From contig WPHV01000018.1 of the NCBI GenBank assembly GCA_009744235.1, positions 27,229 through 91,228 of the forward strand: a stretch of 64,000 bases of DNA. The letters run 5' to 3'. The position numbers were made by a program, and so were the translations under genes. This DNA comes from Gillisella vitis (lineage in GTDB: Bacteria > Pseudomonadota > Alphaproteobacteria > Rhizobiales > Rhizobiaceae). This document shows positions 18,614 to 26,764 of the stretch, one piece after another (the first letter of the stretch is position 1; each line of letters opens with the position of its first letter). Under the pieces are notes generated by a model. That model saw only the letters and a program-made list of their open reading frames with translations, had not been told where the DNA came from and ran no database searches.

Positions 18614-19498
18614 ATGCTTGACATTGGCTGGAGCGAATTGCTGGTTATCGCGGTCGTGCTGATCGTTGTGGTCGGTCCGAAAGACTTGCCGCCCATGCTG
18701 CGGGCCTTTGGCAAGATGACAACGCGGCTGCGCAAGACGGCGGGCGAGTTTCGCGCCCAGTTCGACGAGGCGCTGCGTGAAGCCGACATGGACGATGTGC
18801 GCCGCACGATAGATGATGCCCAACGGTTGAACCCCGCCAATGCGCTGCGCGAGGCGATCAATCCGCTGCGGCAGATGGGTGCCGATATCAGATCCGATCT
18901 CCAGCGCTCGACGCAGGTGGATCATTTCCCTGAAGATGAGAGTAGCCGTCTGCCGCTGGCGGATGAACCGGCCCGGCCGATGACGGCGGAAGATCTTCCG
19001 CCGCTGCCACCGCTGGGTGATACTCTGGCAAAACCACAATTGCCGGGTTCGGCTGCCGCAGCACCTGTGACAGCACCGGTTGTCAAAGCCGCCGACACTG
19101 TTACCCCAGTGGAAAAAGCACCGGTGAAACGGGTGCGAAAGCCAAAGTCGGATGTCGCGGCGCCTGACGTGCTAACGTCTGAAATGTCGTCGCCTAAGGC
19201 GGTAAAAGCCGTAAAAGCCAAGGCTGTTTCCAAGCCAGTCAAAAATCTGAAGCCAGCAGCCGTCACCGCGCCTGTCGCGCAAACCTCTGTTGATGCTGAC
19301 ATTGCTGTATCGGATAAGGGTGCGCCCCCGAAGACGACGCGCACCAAAAGGCCAGTAGCGGCAAAGGGTCTGCCGGAGACGGCTGCTGTGCCAGAATTGA
19401 AAAAGAAAACCGCATCCAGGAAGAAGACTGTCCCTGGTGAAACGATGGCCAGCCAGCCTGAGCCCCGAGCGGAAGACATCACCAAGGGTGAAGCATGA
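18614..19498 (+). CDS. tatB: Twin-arginine translocase subunit TatB
   Basis: TatB works with TatC in signal-peptide recognition. The N-terminus is diagnostic: MLDIGWSELLVIAVVLIVVVGPKDLPPMLRAFGKM, with the Glu8 and Gly-Pro hinge. An amphipathic helix reaches about residue 80. The remaining 200 residues form an Ala/Pro/Lys/Thr-rich tail with no domain, longer than in enterobacterial TatB (about 170 total) though long tails are usual in rhizobia. The stop overlaps the tatC start by four bases. Confidence 0.95.
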   Translation: MLDIGWSELLVIAVVLIVVVGPKDLPPMLRAFGKMTTRLRKTAGEFRAQFDEALREADMDDVRRTIDDAQRLNPANALREAINPLRQMGADIRSDLQRSTQVDHFPEDESSRLPLADEPARPMTAEDLPPLPPLGDTLAKPQLPGSAAAAPVTAPVVKAADTVTPVEKAPVKRVRKPKSDVAAPDVLTSEMSSPKAVKAVKAKAVSKPVKNLKPAAVTAPVAQTSVDADIAVSDKGAPPKTTRTKRPVAAKGLPETAAVPELKKKTASRKKTVPGETMASQPEPRAEDITKGEA

Positions 19499-20307
19499 GC
19501 GACGACATTGAGGACAAGCCGCAGCCGCTGATCGAGCATCTGATAGAGCTGAGGACGCGGCTGATCTGGTCGCTGGGTGCGTTTTTCCTGGCCTTCATCG
19601 TCTGCTTTTTCTTCGCCAAGCATTTGTTCAATCTTCTGGTCATCCCCTATAAATGGGCTGTGATCTGGGCGCATCTGGATGTCAGCAAGGCGGAGCTGAT
19701 CTATACGGCGCCGCAGGAGTTTTTCTTCACCCAGGTCAAGGTGGCGATGTTTTCTGCCATGGTCATCGCTTTTCCGGTGATTGCCGCGCAGATCTACAAG
19801 TTCGTGGCACCGGGCCTTTATAAAAACGAGCGCCAGGCTTTCCTGCCGTTCTTGGTTGCCTCTCCGGTTCTGTTCCTGATGGGTGCGGCGCTGGTCTATT
19901 TCTTCTTTACCCCGATGGTGATGTGGTTCTTCCTGGCGATGCAGCAGGCGCCGGGTGAGGGCGATGTGGCGATTTCGCTGATGCCGAAAGTCTCGGAATA
20001 TCTCAGCCTGATCATGTCGCTGGTCTTTGCCTTCGGACTTGTGTTCCAATTGCCTGTGGTGACCACGCTTCTGGCCCGGGTCGGGATCATCGACAGCAAG
20101 TGGCTGGCAGAAAAGCGCAAATATTTCATCGTCATCGCCTTCATCGTTGCGGCAGTGCTAACCCCGCCCGATCCGATGTCCCAGATCGGTCTTGCACTGC
20201 CAACGATCCTTCTCTACGAAGTCTCGATCTACGCCGCAAAGATCGTGGAAAGGGAACGGTCAAAGAAGGCCGCAACTGAAGCCAGCACCTCCACCGAGGT
20301 GGAATAA
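19495..20307 (+). CDS. tatC: Twin-arginine translocase subunit TatC
   Basis: Polytopic receptor for twin-arginine signal peptides. Six membrane segments can be picked out, for example [45 protein letters not shown] and [20 protein letters not shown]. The N-terminal [16 protein letters not shown] and the PGLYKNER loop are TatC signatures. Length 270. It completes the tatABC operon. Confidence 0.97.
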   Translation: MSDDIEDKPQPLIEHLIELRTRLIWSLGAFFLAFIVCFFFAKHLFNLLVIPYKWAVIWAHLDVSKAELIYTAPQEFFFTQVKVAMFSAMVIAFPVIAAQIYKFVAPGLYKNERQAFLPFLVASPVLFLMGAALVYFFFTPMVMWFFLAMQQAPGEGDVAISLMPKVSEYLSLIMSLVFAFGLVFQLPVVTTLLARVGIIDSKWLAEKRKYFIVIAFIVAAVLTPPDPMSQIGLALPTILLYEVSIYAAKIVERERSKKAATEASTSTEVE

Positions 20308-20337
20308 CCTGCGTCAAAATCCGGCCCGCTACAGACT

Positions 20338-20369
20338 TGGTCCGCTTACATACCTGGTCCGCTTACATA
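20338..20369 (+). repeat. 17-bp tandem duplication upstream of serS
   Basis: TGGTCCGCTTACATA occurs at 20338-20352 and again at 20355-20369, with a period of 17 bases. It ends 12 bases before the serS start codon. Confidence 0.8.
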
Positions 20370-20381
20370 TTTGGAACGACG

Positions 20382-21665
20382 ATGCTTGATATCAAATGGA
20401 TTCGTGAAAACCCTGAGCTTCTCGATCAGGCGCTGGCAAAGCGCGGGGCAGAGCCGCTGTCGCAGAGCCTGATCACGCTTGATGAACAGCGCCGAGCCGT
20501 TGTCCAGTCCATGCAGGACATGCAGTCGCGTCGTAATTCCGCCTCCAAGGAAATCGGCGCGGCCATGGCGCAGAAGGATATGGCGCTGGCCGAAAAGCTG
20601 AAGGCCGAAGTTGCCTCGCTGAAGGACACCCTGCCGGCTGCCGAAGAAGATGAGCGCCGCCTGAGCGCGGAATTGACCGACGCCCTGTCGCGCATTCCCA
20701 ATATTCCGCTGGACGATGTACCTGTTGGCGCGGATGAACACGACAATGTCGTGACGCGTGTTGTCGGCCAGAAGCCGGTCTGGAACCATAAGGCCATCGA
20801 GCATCCGGAAATCGGCGAAGCGCTGGGCTATATGGATTTCGACCGCGCTGCCAAGCTTTCTGGCGCACGGTTTACAGTCTTGACCGGGCCTTTGGCGCGG
20901 TTGGAGCGGGCGCTCGGTCAGTTCATGATCGATCTTCACACCAGCGAGCATGGCTATACCGAAGTCTCATCGCCGCTGATGGTGCGAGATGAAGCGATGT
21001 ATGGCACCGGTCAATTGCCGAAATTTGCTGAGGAACTGTTCAAGACCACGGATGGTCGGTGGCTGATCCCGACGGCTGAGGTGACGCTGACCAATCTGGT
21101 CTCCGGTGAAATTCTCGATCAGGAAAAACTGCCGCTGCGCTTTACCGCCTTGACGCCGTCCTTCCGCTCGGAAGCAGGGTCGGCCGGGCGTGACACGCGC
21201 GGCATGCTTCGCCAGCATCAGTTCTGGAAATGCGAACTGGTGTCGATCACCGATGCGCAGAGCGCTTTGGCGGAACATGAGCGGATGACGGCCTGCGCCG
21301 AAGAGGTGCTGAAGCGCCTCGGCCTGCATTTCCGCACCATGACGCTTTGCACCGGCGATATGGGGTTCGGCGCCGCCAAGACCTACGATCTGGAAGTTTG
21401 GCTGCCGGGACAGAACACGTTCCGTGAAATCTCCTCATGCTCGGTCTGTGGTGATTTCCAGGGGCGGCGGATGAATGCCCGCTACCGCAACAAGGATGGC
21501 AAAGGCACCACATTCGTCCACACGCTCAACGGTTCTGGCACCGCAGTTGGCCGGTGCCTGATCGCAGTCATGGAGAACTATCTCAACGAAGATGGCTCGA
21601 TCACTGTGCCTGATGTCTTGTTGCCCTATATGGGCGGTCTGACGAGAATTGAAAAAGCCAGCTAA
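20382..21665 (+). CDS. serS: Seryl-tRNA synthetase
   Basis: Class II synthetase charging tRNA-Ser and tRNA-Sec. The N-terminal coiled-coil arm (residues about 25-105) has [24 protein letters not shown]. Class II motif 2 is [21 protein letters not shown] and motif 3 is [17 protein letters not shown]. The 427-residue length is standard. The ATG at 20382 ([10 protein letters not shown]) matches the family start; longer readings upstream run through the tandem duplication and are rejected. Confidence 0.97.
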   Translation: MLDIKWIRENPELLDQALAKRGAEPLSQSLITLDEQRRAVVQSMQDMQSRRNSASKEIGAAMAQKDMALAEKLKAEVASLKDTLPAAEEDERRLSAELTDALSRIPNIPLDDVPVGADEHDNVVTRVVGQKPVWNHKAIEHPEIGEALGYMDFDRAAKLSGARFTVLTGPLARLERALGQFMIDLHTSEHGYTEVSSPLMVRDEAMYGTGQLPKFAEELFKTTDGRWLIPTAEVTLTNLVSGEILDQEKLPLRFTALTPSFRSEAGSAGRDTRGMLRQHQFWKCELVSITDAQSALAEHERMTACAEEVLKRLGLHFRTMTLCTGDMGFGAAKTYDLEVWLPGQNTFREISSCSVCGDFQGRRMNARYRNKDGKGTTFVHTLNGSGTAVGRCLIAVMENYLNEDGSITVPDVLLPYMGGLTRIEKAS

Positions 21666-21697
21666 TTCCGGCTTCAGAAACGTCTTGACGAGGACCA

Positions 21698-22468
21698 ATG
21701 CGGATTCTGCTGACCAATGACGACGGCATTCATGCAGACGGCATGGCCGTTCTGGAACGAATCGCTCGGACGCTCTCCGACGATGTGTGGATTGTTGCGC
21801 CGGAAACCGACCAGAGCGGGCTTGCCCATTCGCTGACCCTGTCGGAGCCGTTGCGGCTGCGGCAGCTTGGCGAGAAACGCTTTGCGCTGCGGGGAACGCC
21901 GACCGATTGCGTCATCATGGCCATCCGCAAAGTGCTGCCCGGCAAGCCGGATCTCGTATTGTCAGGTGTCAATGCCGGGGCGAACCTTGCTGACGATGTC
22001 ACCTATTCCGGCACGGTGGCTGGGGCAATCGAAGGCACGGTGCATGGGGTGCGATCGTTTGCGCTTAGCCAGGCCTATAGCTACGTGGCTGGTCATTCCA
22101 TTCCCTGGGATGTGGCTGAAACGCATGCGCCAGCGCTGATTGCTAAACTGATGCATGCCGACCTGCCGCCCGGCACGTTCCTCAATCTCAATTTTCCCAA
22201 TTGCGAACCGCGCGAGGTTGCGGGCGTCGATGTCACCTCGCAGGGCAAGCTCGACTTCGGACTCAGCGTCGAAGAGCGGCTGGATGGGCGCGGACTTCCT
22301 TATTTCTGGCTGCGATTCGGCGACCGCAAGGGCAATTTCCGCGCCGGAACCGATATCAGCACGTTGCGTGATAACCGTATTTCGGTCACGCCGCTGAAGC
22401 TGGACCTGACCGATTACGCGGTTCAGGATATCATCGCCGCCGCGCTGAACCCGGAGGTAGGGTCGTGA
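21698..22468 (+). CDS. surE: 5'/3'-nucleotidase SurE
   Basis: Divalent-metal nucleoside monophosphatase linked to stress survival. The signature N-terminus [16 protein letters not shown] supplies the metal-binding Asp8-Asp9 pair. The second site is [22 protein letters not shown]. The C-terminus has [11 protein letters not shown]. Length 256. The start of pcm overlaps its stop by four bases; the pair surE-pcm is conserved widely in proteobacteria. Confidence 0.96.
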   Translation: MRILLTNDDGIHADGMAVLERIARTLSDDVWIVAPETDQSGLAHSLTLSEPLRLRQLGEKRFALRGTPTDCVIMAIRKVLPGKPDLVLSGVNAGANLADDVTYSGTVAGAIEGTVHGVRSFALSQAYSYVAGHSIPWDVAETHAPALIAKLMHADLPPGTFLNLNFPNCEPREVAGVDVTSQGKLDFGLSVEERLDGRGLPYFWLRFGDRKGNFRAGTDISTLRDNRISVTPLKLDLTDYAVQDIIAAALNPEVGS

Positions 22469-23118
22469 AATCCGCAATGCTTGAAAAAGAGGGCTTTGCC
22501 GCCTTGGTGCTGCGGCTGCGCTCCGAGGGGATTTCCGACATCAACCTGCTGACGGCGGTGGAACAGACACCCCGCTCGCGATTCGTCGCGCATCATCTGG
22601 CCGAGCACGCCTATTCCCGCCAGACGATCCCGCTCGAATGCGGAGCTTTCATGGAAGGGGCCGATCTTGCCGTACGGCTGATCGAGCGCCTGCGCGTCAA
22701 GCCCGGCCAGCGGGTGATGGAGGTCGGTACCGGCAGCGGGTTCATGACTGCTGTTCTGGCTCGTCTTAGCGAACGGGTCGTCTCGGTGGAGCGCTACAAG
22801 ACGCTGGTAACCGATGCGCAGGCGCGTCTGGAGCAATTGTCAGTCCGCAATGCGATTATCCGCCATGGCGATGGTAGCCTGGGCTTGCCGGGCGAGGGCA
22901 CATTCGACCGAATCATCGCGACAGCCGCGTTTCCGTCGATGCCAAAAGTCTTTACCGAGCAATTGGTCCATAACGGTGTGCTGCTGGCTCCGCTCATTTT
23001 GGATGAAAATCGTTGCGTCATGGTGCGGCTGACCCGCACCGGTAGCCGGTTTGAGCGGGAAGACCTGTTCGAGGTTCCCTATCTTCCTTTGACTCCAAAT
23101 GTCGCTGCCTTCCTTTAA
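22465..23118 (+). CDS. pcm: Protein-L-isoaspartate O-methyltransferase
   Basis: SAM-dependent enzyme that starts repair of isoaspartyl residues in aged proteins. The SAM-binding motif is [15 protein letters not shown]. The upstream substrate motif is [13 protein letters not shown], and post-I motifs include [12 protein letters not shown]. It starts at a GTG (22465) coupled to surE. Length 217, as expected. Confidence 0.93.
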   Translation: MKSAMLEKEGFAALVLRLRSEGISDINLLTAVEQTPRSRFVAHHLAEHAYSRQTIPLECGAFMEGADLAVRLIERLRVKPGQRVMEVGTGSGFMTAVLARLSERVVSVERYKTLVTDAQARLEQLSVRNAIIRHGDGSLGLPGEGTFDRIIATAAFPSMPKVFTEQLVHNGVLLAPLILDENRCVMVRLTRTGSRFEREDLFEVPYLPLTPNVAAFL

Positions 23119-23369
23119 TTGGAAGCTTTGCATCCGCTAAAATTACCAAAATTGGACAGTTTGGCGGCGCTTGGCTCAGTGCCCTTAATTTTTATGGTTA
23201 ATGGCTTTTTTGTAAAACCCCGGCACAGCAGGGTTTCCAGCCACGCAGGCCCCGGTTTTCCTGCGATTTTTTGCGGAATGTTCATAAGGATTCCACGCGG
23301 TTAACCGCCCGGTAACACTAACGCGCTTTAATAAACTCACAAATGGTTGCGTCGTCAGTGGGTTGTATC

Positions 23370-24977
23370 ATGCGTCAGAGTCAGTCTTATAAATCCGGCA
23401 TGCCTGTTGCCCAGATTCTCTGGGTTGGCCTGATGGCGAGCGTCGCGACTGGTTGCAGTTCCGATTCAAGCCGCTTTTCCGGCCTGTTTTCCAAAACCGA
23501 TACGATGACGACCGCCTCGACCGGCGGCCAGATCACCGGATTGGACAATGCGCCGGTGCCGCAAGCCGATGTCGATAATGGCGGGTCCTATGCGCCGTCC
23601 GGCCCCAGCGCGTCGACGGGTGGCGGTTATGGCAATCGCCAGCAGGCGATGACGCAGCCCTATCCGGCCCAGCAGACCTATTCGCCAGCGCGGCGGGCTT
23701 CGTCGGCTGTGTCCGTTCAGAAGGCCGAGCTTGCGCCGCCATCCGGTTCCACCGCATCGACAGGCCCGATTTCTTCGCGCCGCCAGACAGCGTCGGCGCA
23801 GCCATTCCCGGCTGCCACTCACCAGTCGGCAGCCTTGGAGGACGGCGATGGCTTGTCCACCAACACCCTGCCGCAGCCGGCAAAGCCCGGCCCGGCGGCT
23901 GGCGCTGGCGCTAGTGGCCAGGGTGCCAATGGATGGAGCACGGTCAATGCACCCCGCGTCGTTCTGAAGCCGGGCGAAAGCCTTGCTACCCTGTCGCAGC
24001 GTTACGGGGTGCCGGAAAAGGAAATCGTTAAGGCCAACGGTCTTTCGACGGCAGGGGCCGCACGTCCAGGTCAGTCTATCCTCATTCCGACCTTCGGCTC
24101 GCGCAATACGCCGACCAGGGCTGCGGCTGCCGAAGGCACGCTGTTGCCTCCAGGTCAGTCTCCCGGACCGACGCCGCGCCAGGAAGAAAAGGTCGCGGTA
24201 TTGCCGACCAATCCGAAGCTGCGCGACAAGGTCAAGACTGATATTGCCGCAAACAACACCACCAATGCCGCGGGCACCGGCAAGACGCCGCCAGCCGCTG
24301 GCACCTATGTGGTCAAGTCGGGCGATTCGATTGCCAAGATTGCCCGCGAAAACGGTGTTTCCGTTGCGGCCTTGAAGCAGGCAAACCATCTCGGCACCCA
24401 GGGTGTCCGTGTTGGCCAGACGCTGGAACTGCCGCAGGCCGATCAAAAGCTGGCCGCGACACCTGTCAGCACGGCGCCTGCCAATACCAAGCCGGAAGCG
24501 CCCAAGGTGACTGCTGCGGCTCCGGCGCCTGCCGCGCCGACCAAGTCTGTCACTGATGTTGCCTCCGCCGATCCCGGCGACAAGGCCCCTGACGCAACTG
24601 GCATCGGCAAATATCGCTGGCCGGTGCGTGGCGCGGTGGTGGCTCCGTTTGGCGCCAATGTCGCTGGCAAGCGCAATGACGGTATCGATATTTCCGTGCC
24701 GACCGGTACACCGATCAAGGCCGCCGAAAACGGCGTGGTTATCTACGCTGGCAATGGCCTGAAAGAACTCGGCAACACCGTGCTTGTTCGCCATGACGAC
24801 GGCACTGTGACTGTTTACGGCCATGCCGATGCCATTTCCGTTCAGCGCGGCCAGAAGGTGCAGCGTGGCCAGCAGGTGGCAACATCGGGCATGAGCGGCA
24901 ATGCCAGCCAACCGACCCTGCATTTTGAAGTGCGCAAGGATGCGACCCCGGTCAACCCGATGGGCTTCCTGGAATAG
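23370..24977 (+). CDS. nlpD: NlpD/DipM-like LysM-LytM lipoprotein
   Basis: Envelope lipoprotein with two LysM peptidoglycan-binding modules and a C-terminal LytM (M23-fold) domain. The N-terminus has a lipobox, VATGC, after a hydrophobic segment. LysM 1 is at about 195-240 and LysM 2 at about 311-356 (YVVKSGDSIAKIARENGVSV). LytM spans 415-535. Two expected zinc ligands are missing: the HxGxD motif reads NDGID, and the HxH reads TLHFEV. So it is probably an amidase activator, as NlpD, EnvC and DipM are, not an enzyme. The surE-pcm-nlpD order is as in gammaproteobacteria, without rpoS. The start could also be ATG 23343. Confidence 0.87.
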   Translation: MRQSQSYKSGMPVAQILWVGLMASVATGCSSDSSRFSGLFSKTDTMTTASTGGQITGLDNAPVPQADVDNGGSYAPSGPSASTGGGYGNRQQAMTQPYPAQQTYSPARRASSAVSVQKAELAPPSGSTASTGPISSRRQTASAQPFPAATHQSAALEDGDGLSTNTLPQPAKPGPAAGAGASGQGANGWSTVNAPRVVLKPGESLATLSQRYGVPEKEIVKANGLSTAGAARPGQSILIPTFGSRNTPTRAAAAEGTLLPPGQSPGPTPRQEEKVAVLPTNPKLRDKVKTDIAANNTTNAAGTGKTPPAAGTYVVKSGDSIAKIARENGVSVAALKQANHLGTQGVRVGQTLELPQADQKLAATPVSTAPANTKPEAPKVTAAAPAPAAPTKSVTDVASADPGDKAPDATGIGKYRWPVRGAVVAPFGANVAGKRNDGIDISVPTGTPIKAAENGVVIYAGNGLKELGNTVLVRHDDGTVTVYGHADAISVQRGQKVQRGQQVATSGMSGNASQPTLHFEVRKDATPVNPMGFLE

Positions 24978-25033
24978 GCGTCGCAGGGCGAAAGCTTTTT
25001 CTTGAATAAGGTAGTGCGTTTCAGGAAAGTTGA

Positions 25034-25061
25034 GAAAGGCTCGGAGCAATCCGGGCCTTTC
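25034..25061. terminator. Shared terminator between nlpD-like gene and DUF815 ATPase
   Basis: GAAAGGCTCGGA (25034-25045) pairs with TCCGGGCCTTTC (25050-25061) with one G:U pair and a four-base loop. It lies between two convergent genes and could serve both. Confidence 0.65.
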
Positions 25062-25093
25062 TTCATAAGGGGCTTGCTATAGGGCGGATAAGC

Positions 25094-25960
25094 CTACCGC
25101 TCAAGTTCGACCCGCAACCGCCCGGCCAGATCCTGGATATATTGCCAGGCGACTCGCCCGGAGCGCGCCCCTCGCGTGGTGGCCCATTCCAGAGCCTCGG
25201 CGTGCAATTGTTCAGGCGGCAGCGGAAGCTTGAAATGCGCGGCATAGCCGTCGATCATCGCCAAATAGTCGTCCTGGCTGCATTTATGAAAACCGAGCCA
25301 GAGGCCAAACCGGTCGGAAAGAGAGACCTTTTCCTCCACCGCTTCTGACGGATTGATGGCGGTCGACTGCTCGTTTTCCATCATATGCCGGGGCAGCAGG
25401 TGGCGACGGTTGGAGGTGGCGTAAAACAGCACATTGTCCGGACGGCCCTCGATACCGCCATCCAAAGCCGCTTTCAGCGATTTATAGGCAGTATCGTCAT
25501 GGTCGAAGGAAAGATCGTCGCAAAACAGCAGCACCCGCTCTTCGCTGTTTTTCAGCAGATCCATCAGCGCGGGCAGGGAGGCGATGTCTTCTCGGTGCAC
25601 TTCCACCAGTTTCAGTCGAACGCCGGTGGCCTTTACGATATCGGCATGCACTGCCTTCACCAGCGAGGATTTGCCCATGCCGCGCGCGCCCCAGAGCAGG
25701 ACATTGTTGGCGGCAAAGCCCAGCGCGAACCGTTCGGTGTTTTCATGTAGGATGTCACGCACCCGATCGACGCCTCTGATAAGGCCGAGCGAGACGCGGT
25801 TGGGTCGCGGCACCGGTTGCAGATGCTGGTTTGCCGGATGCCAGACGAAGCAATCGGCTCCGCTCCAGTCGTTAATCGCCGGGGCGGGACCGGCCAGCCG
25901 TTCCATGGCGTCGGCGAGCCGCGTTACTTCCCGCAGCAGATCAGCCAGCGTATCGGTCAT
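25094..25960 (-). CDS. DUF815-family P-loop ATPase
   Basis: AAA+-like ATPase of unknown role. The Walker A motif is GARGMGKSSLVKAV, Walker B is RVLLFCDDLSFD, and sensor-type sequence FYATSNRRHLLPRHM follows. The N-terminus (LADLLREVTRLADAMERLAG) is helical. The DUF815 hallmark of a run of conserved residues around LSDRFGLWLGFHKCSQDDYL is present. The ATG at 25960 is preceded by GGAGGC, so longer readings are rejected. Length 288. Confidence 0.88.
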   Translation of the reverse strand: MTDTLADLLREVTRLADAMERLAGPAPAINDWSGADCFVWHPANQHLQPVPRPNRVSLGLIRGVDRVRDILHENTERFALGFAANNVLLWGARGMGKSSLVKAVHADIVKATGVRLKLVEVHREDIASLPALMDLLKNSEERVLLFCDDLSFDHDDTAYKSLKAALDGGIEGRPDNVLFYATSNRRHLLPRHMMENEQSTAINPSEAVEEKVSLSDRFGLWLGFHKCSQDDYLAMIDGYAAHFKLPLPPEQLHAEALEWATTRGARSGRVAWQYIQDLAGRLRVELER

Positions 25961-26169
25961 GTTTTGCCTCCGTTCATGCGTGAAAAGTGGTTCAAGACCG
26001 CCTGTGATCGTTGCGCTACCATGGTCATACAGGGTTCGAAAGTGTATTGACCGGGGATTCGGTACGCAAAGCCGCTGTTTCTGTTGCATTCCCTTGGGGT
26101 ATTCCTATATTCCGGCGGCAAAACAGGGGGGACAGGATCTTTGCTGCCCCGGTTCCGAAGGAGTTTCTC

Positions 26170-26556
26170 ATGTTCATAACACAGGCATTCGCTCAGGATG
26201 CAGCACCTGCCGCTGGCGGGATGGGGTCCGGGTTTGAAATGCTTCTGCTTTTCGCACCCTTGATGGTGATCTGGTATTTCCTGCTGATCCGCCCGCAGCG
26301 CAACCAGCTGAAGAAGCGGGAAGCAACGCTGTCGGCTATTCGCCGTGGCGACCAGGTGGTTCTGGGCGGCGGCCTGATCGGCAAGGTGACCAAGGTCACT
26401 GACGATAAGGAACTGGAAGTCGAAATCGCCGATGGCGTCAAGGTCAAGGCGCTGCGCAGCCTGATCGCCGAAGTGCGCGTCAAGGGCGAGCCGGTCAAGG
26501 CTGAGGTTGTCAAGGCCGATGCGACCAAGTCAGACGCCGCGAAGTCCGACTCCTGA
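26170..26556 (+). CDS. yajC: Preprotein translocase accessory subunit YajC
   Basis: Single-span inner-membrane protein of the SecDF-YajC complex that assists Sec-dependent export. The membrane helix MLLLFAPLMVIWYFLLIRPQ is followed by QLKKREATLSAIRRGDQVVLGGGLIGKVTKV, the YajC signature. The C-terminus is a Lys/Ser/Asp-rich tail. Length 128. The ATG at 26170 has AAGGAG upstream. It precedes secDF, the usual partner, though a terminator lies between them. Confidence 0.95.
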   Translation: MFITQAFAQDAAPAAGGMGSGFEMLLLFAPLMVIWYFLLIRPQRNQLKKREATLSAIRRGDQVVLGGGLIGKVTKVTDDKELEVEIADGVKVKALRSLIAEVRVKGEPVKAEVVKADATKSDAAKSDS

Positions 26557-26573
26557 TTTAAGTTTGAACACCG

Positions 26574-26603
26574 GGCCGCCCATCAGGGCGGCCTGACTTT
26601 TTT
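26574..26603 (+). terminator. Terminator between yajC and secDF
   Basis: GGCCGCC (26574-26580) pairs with GGCGGCC (26587-26593), followed by TGAC and six T bases (26598-26603). Confidence 0.75.
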
Positions 26604-26764
26604 CTGCTGTCTGCTGGAGAAAAGCCGCTTCCGTCCTCTGAAATGGCCGCTTTGTATGTTGAGCGATGGTTTGCCCTGCGGTAAATCTTGCTCGGCGTAT
26701 CAAGCCGCCATTTCCGTTTGACGATCCCGGTCTATTTGCCCAGACCTTACCCTTCGAGATGTCG

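Noticed and set aside
23466-25049. Minus-strand frame of about 527 codons across the NlpD-like gene
   Set aside because: Shadow frame; Arg/Gly/His-rich product with no recognisable domain.
25970-25996. GAAAAGTGG-containing sequence upstream of the DUF815 gene
   Set aside because: Resembles half of the dispersed palindrome core, but the second arm and flanking parts are absent.
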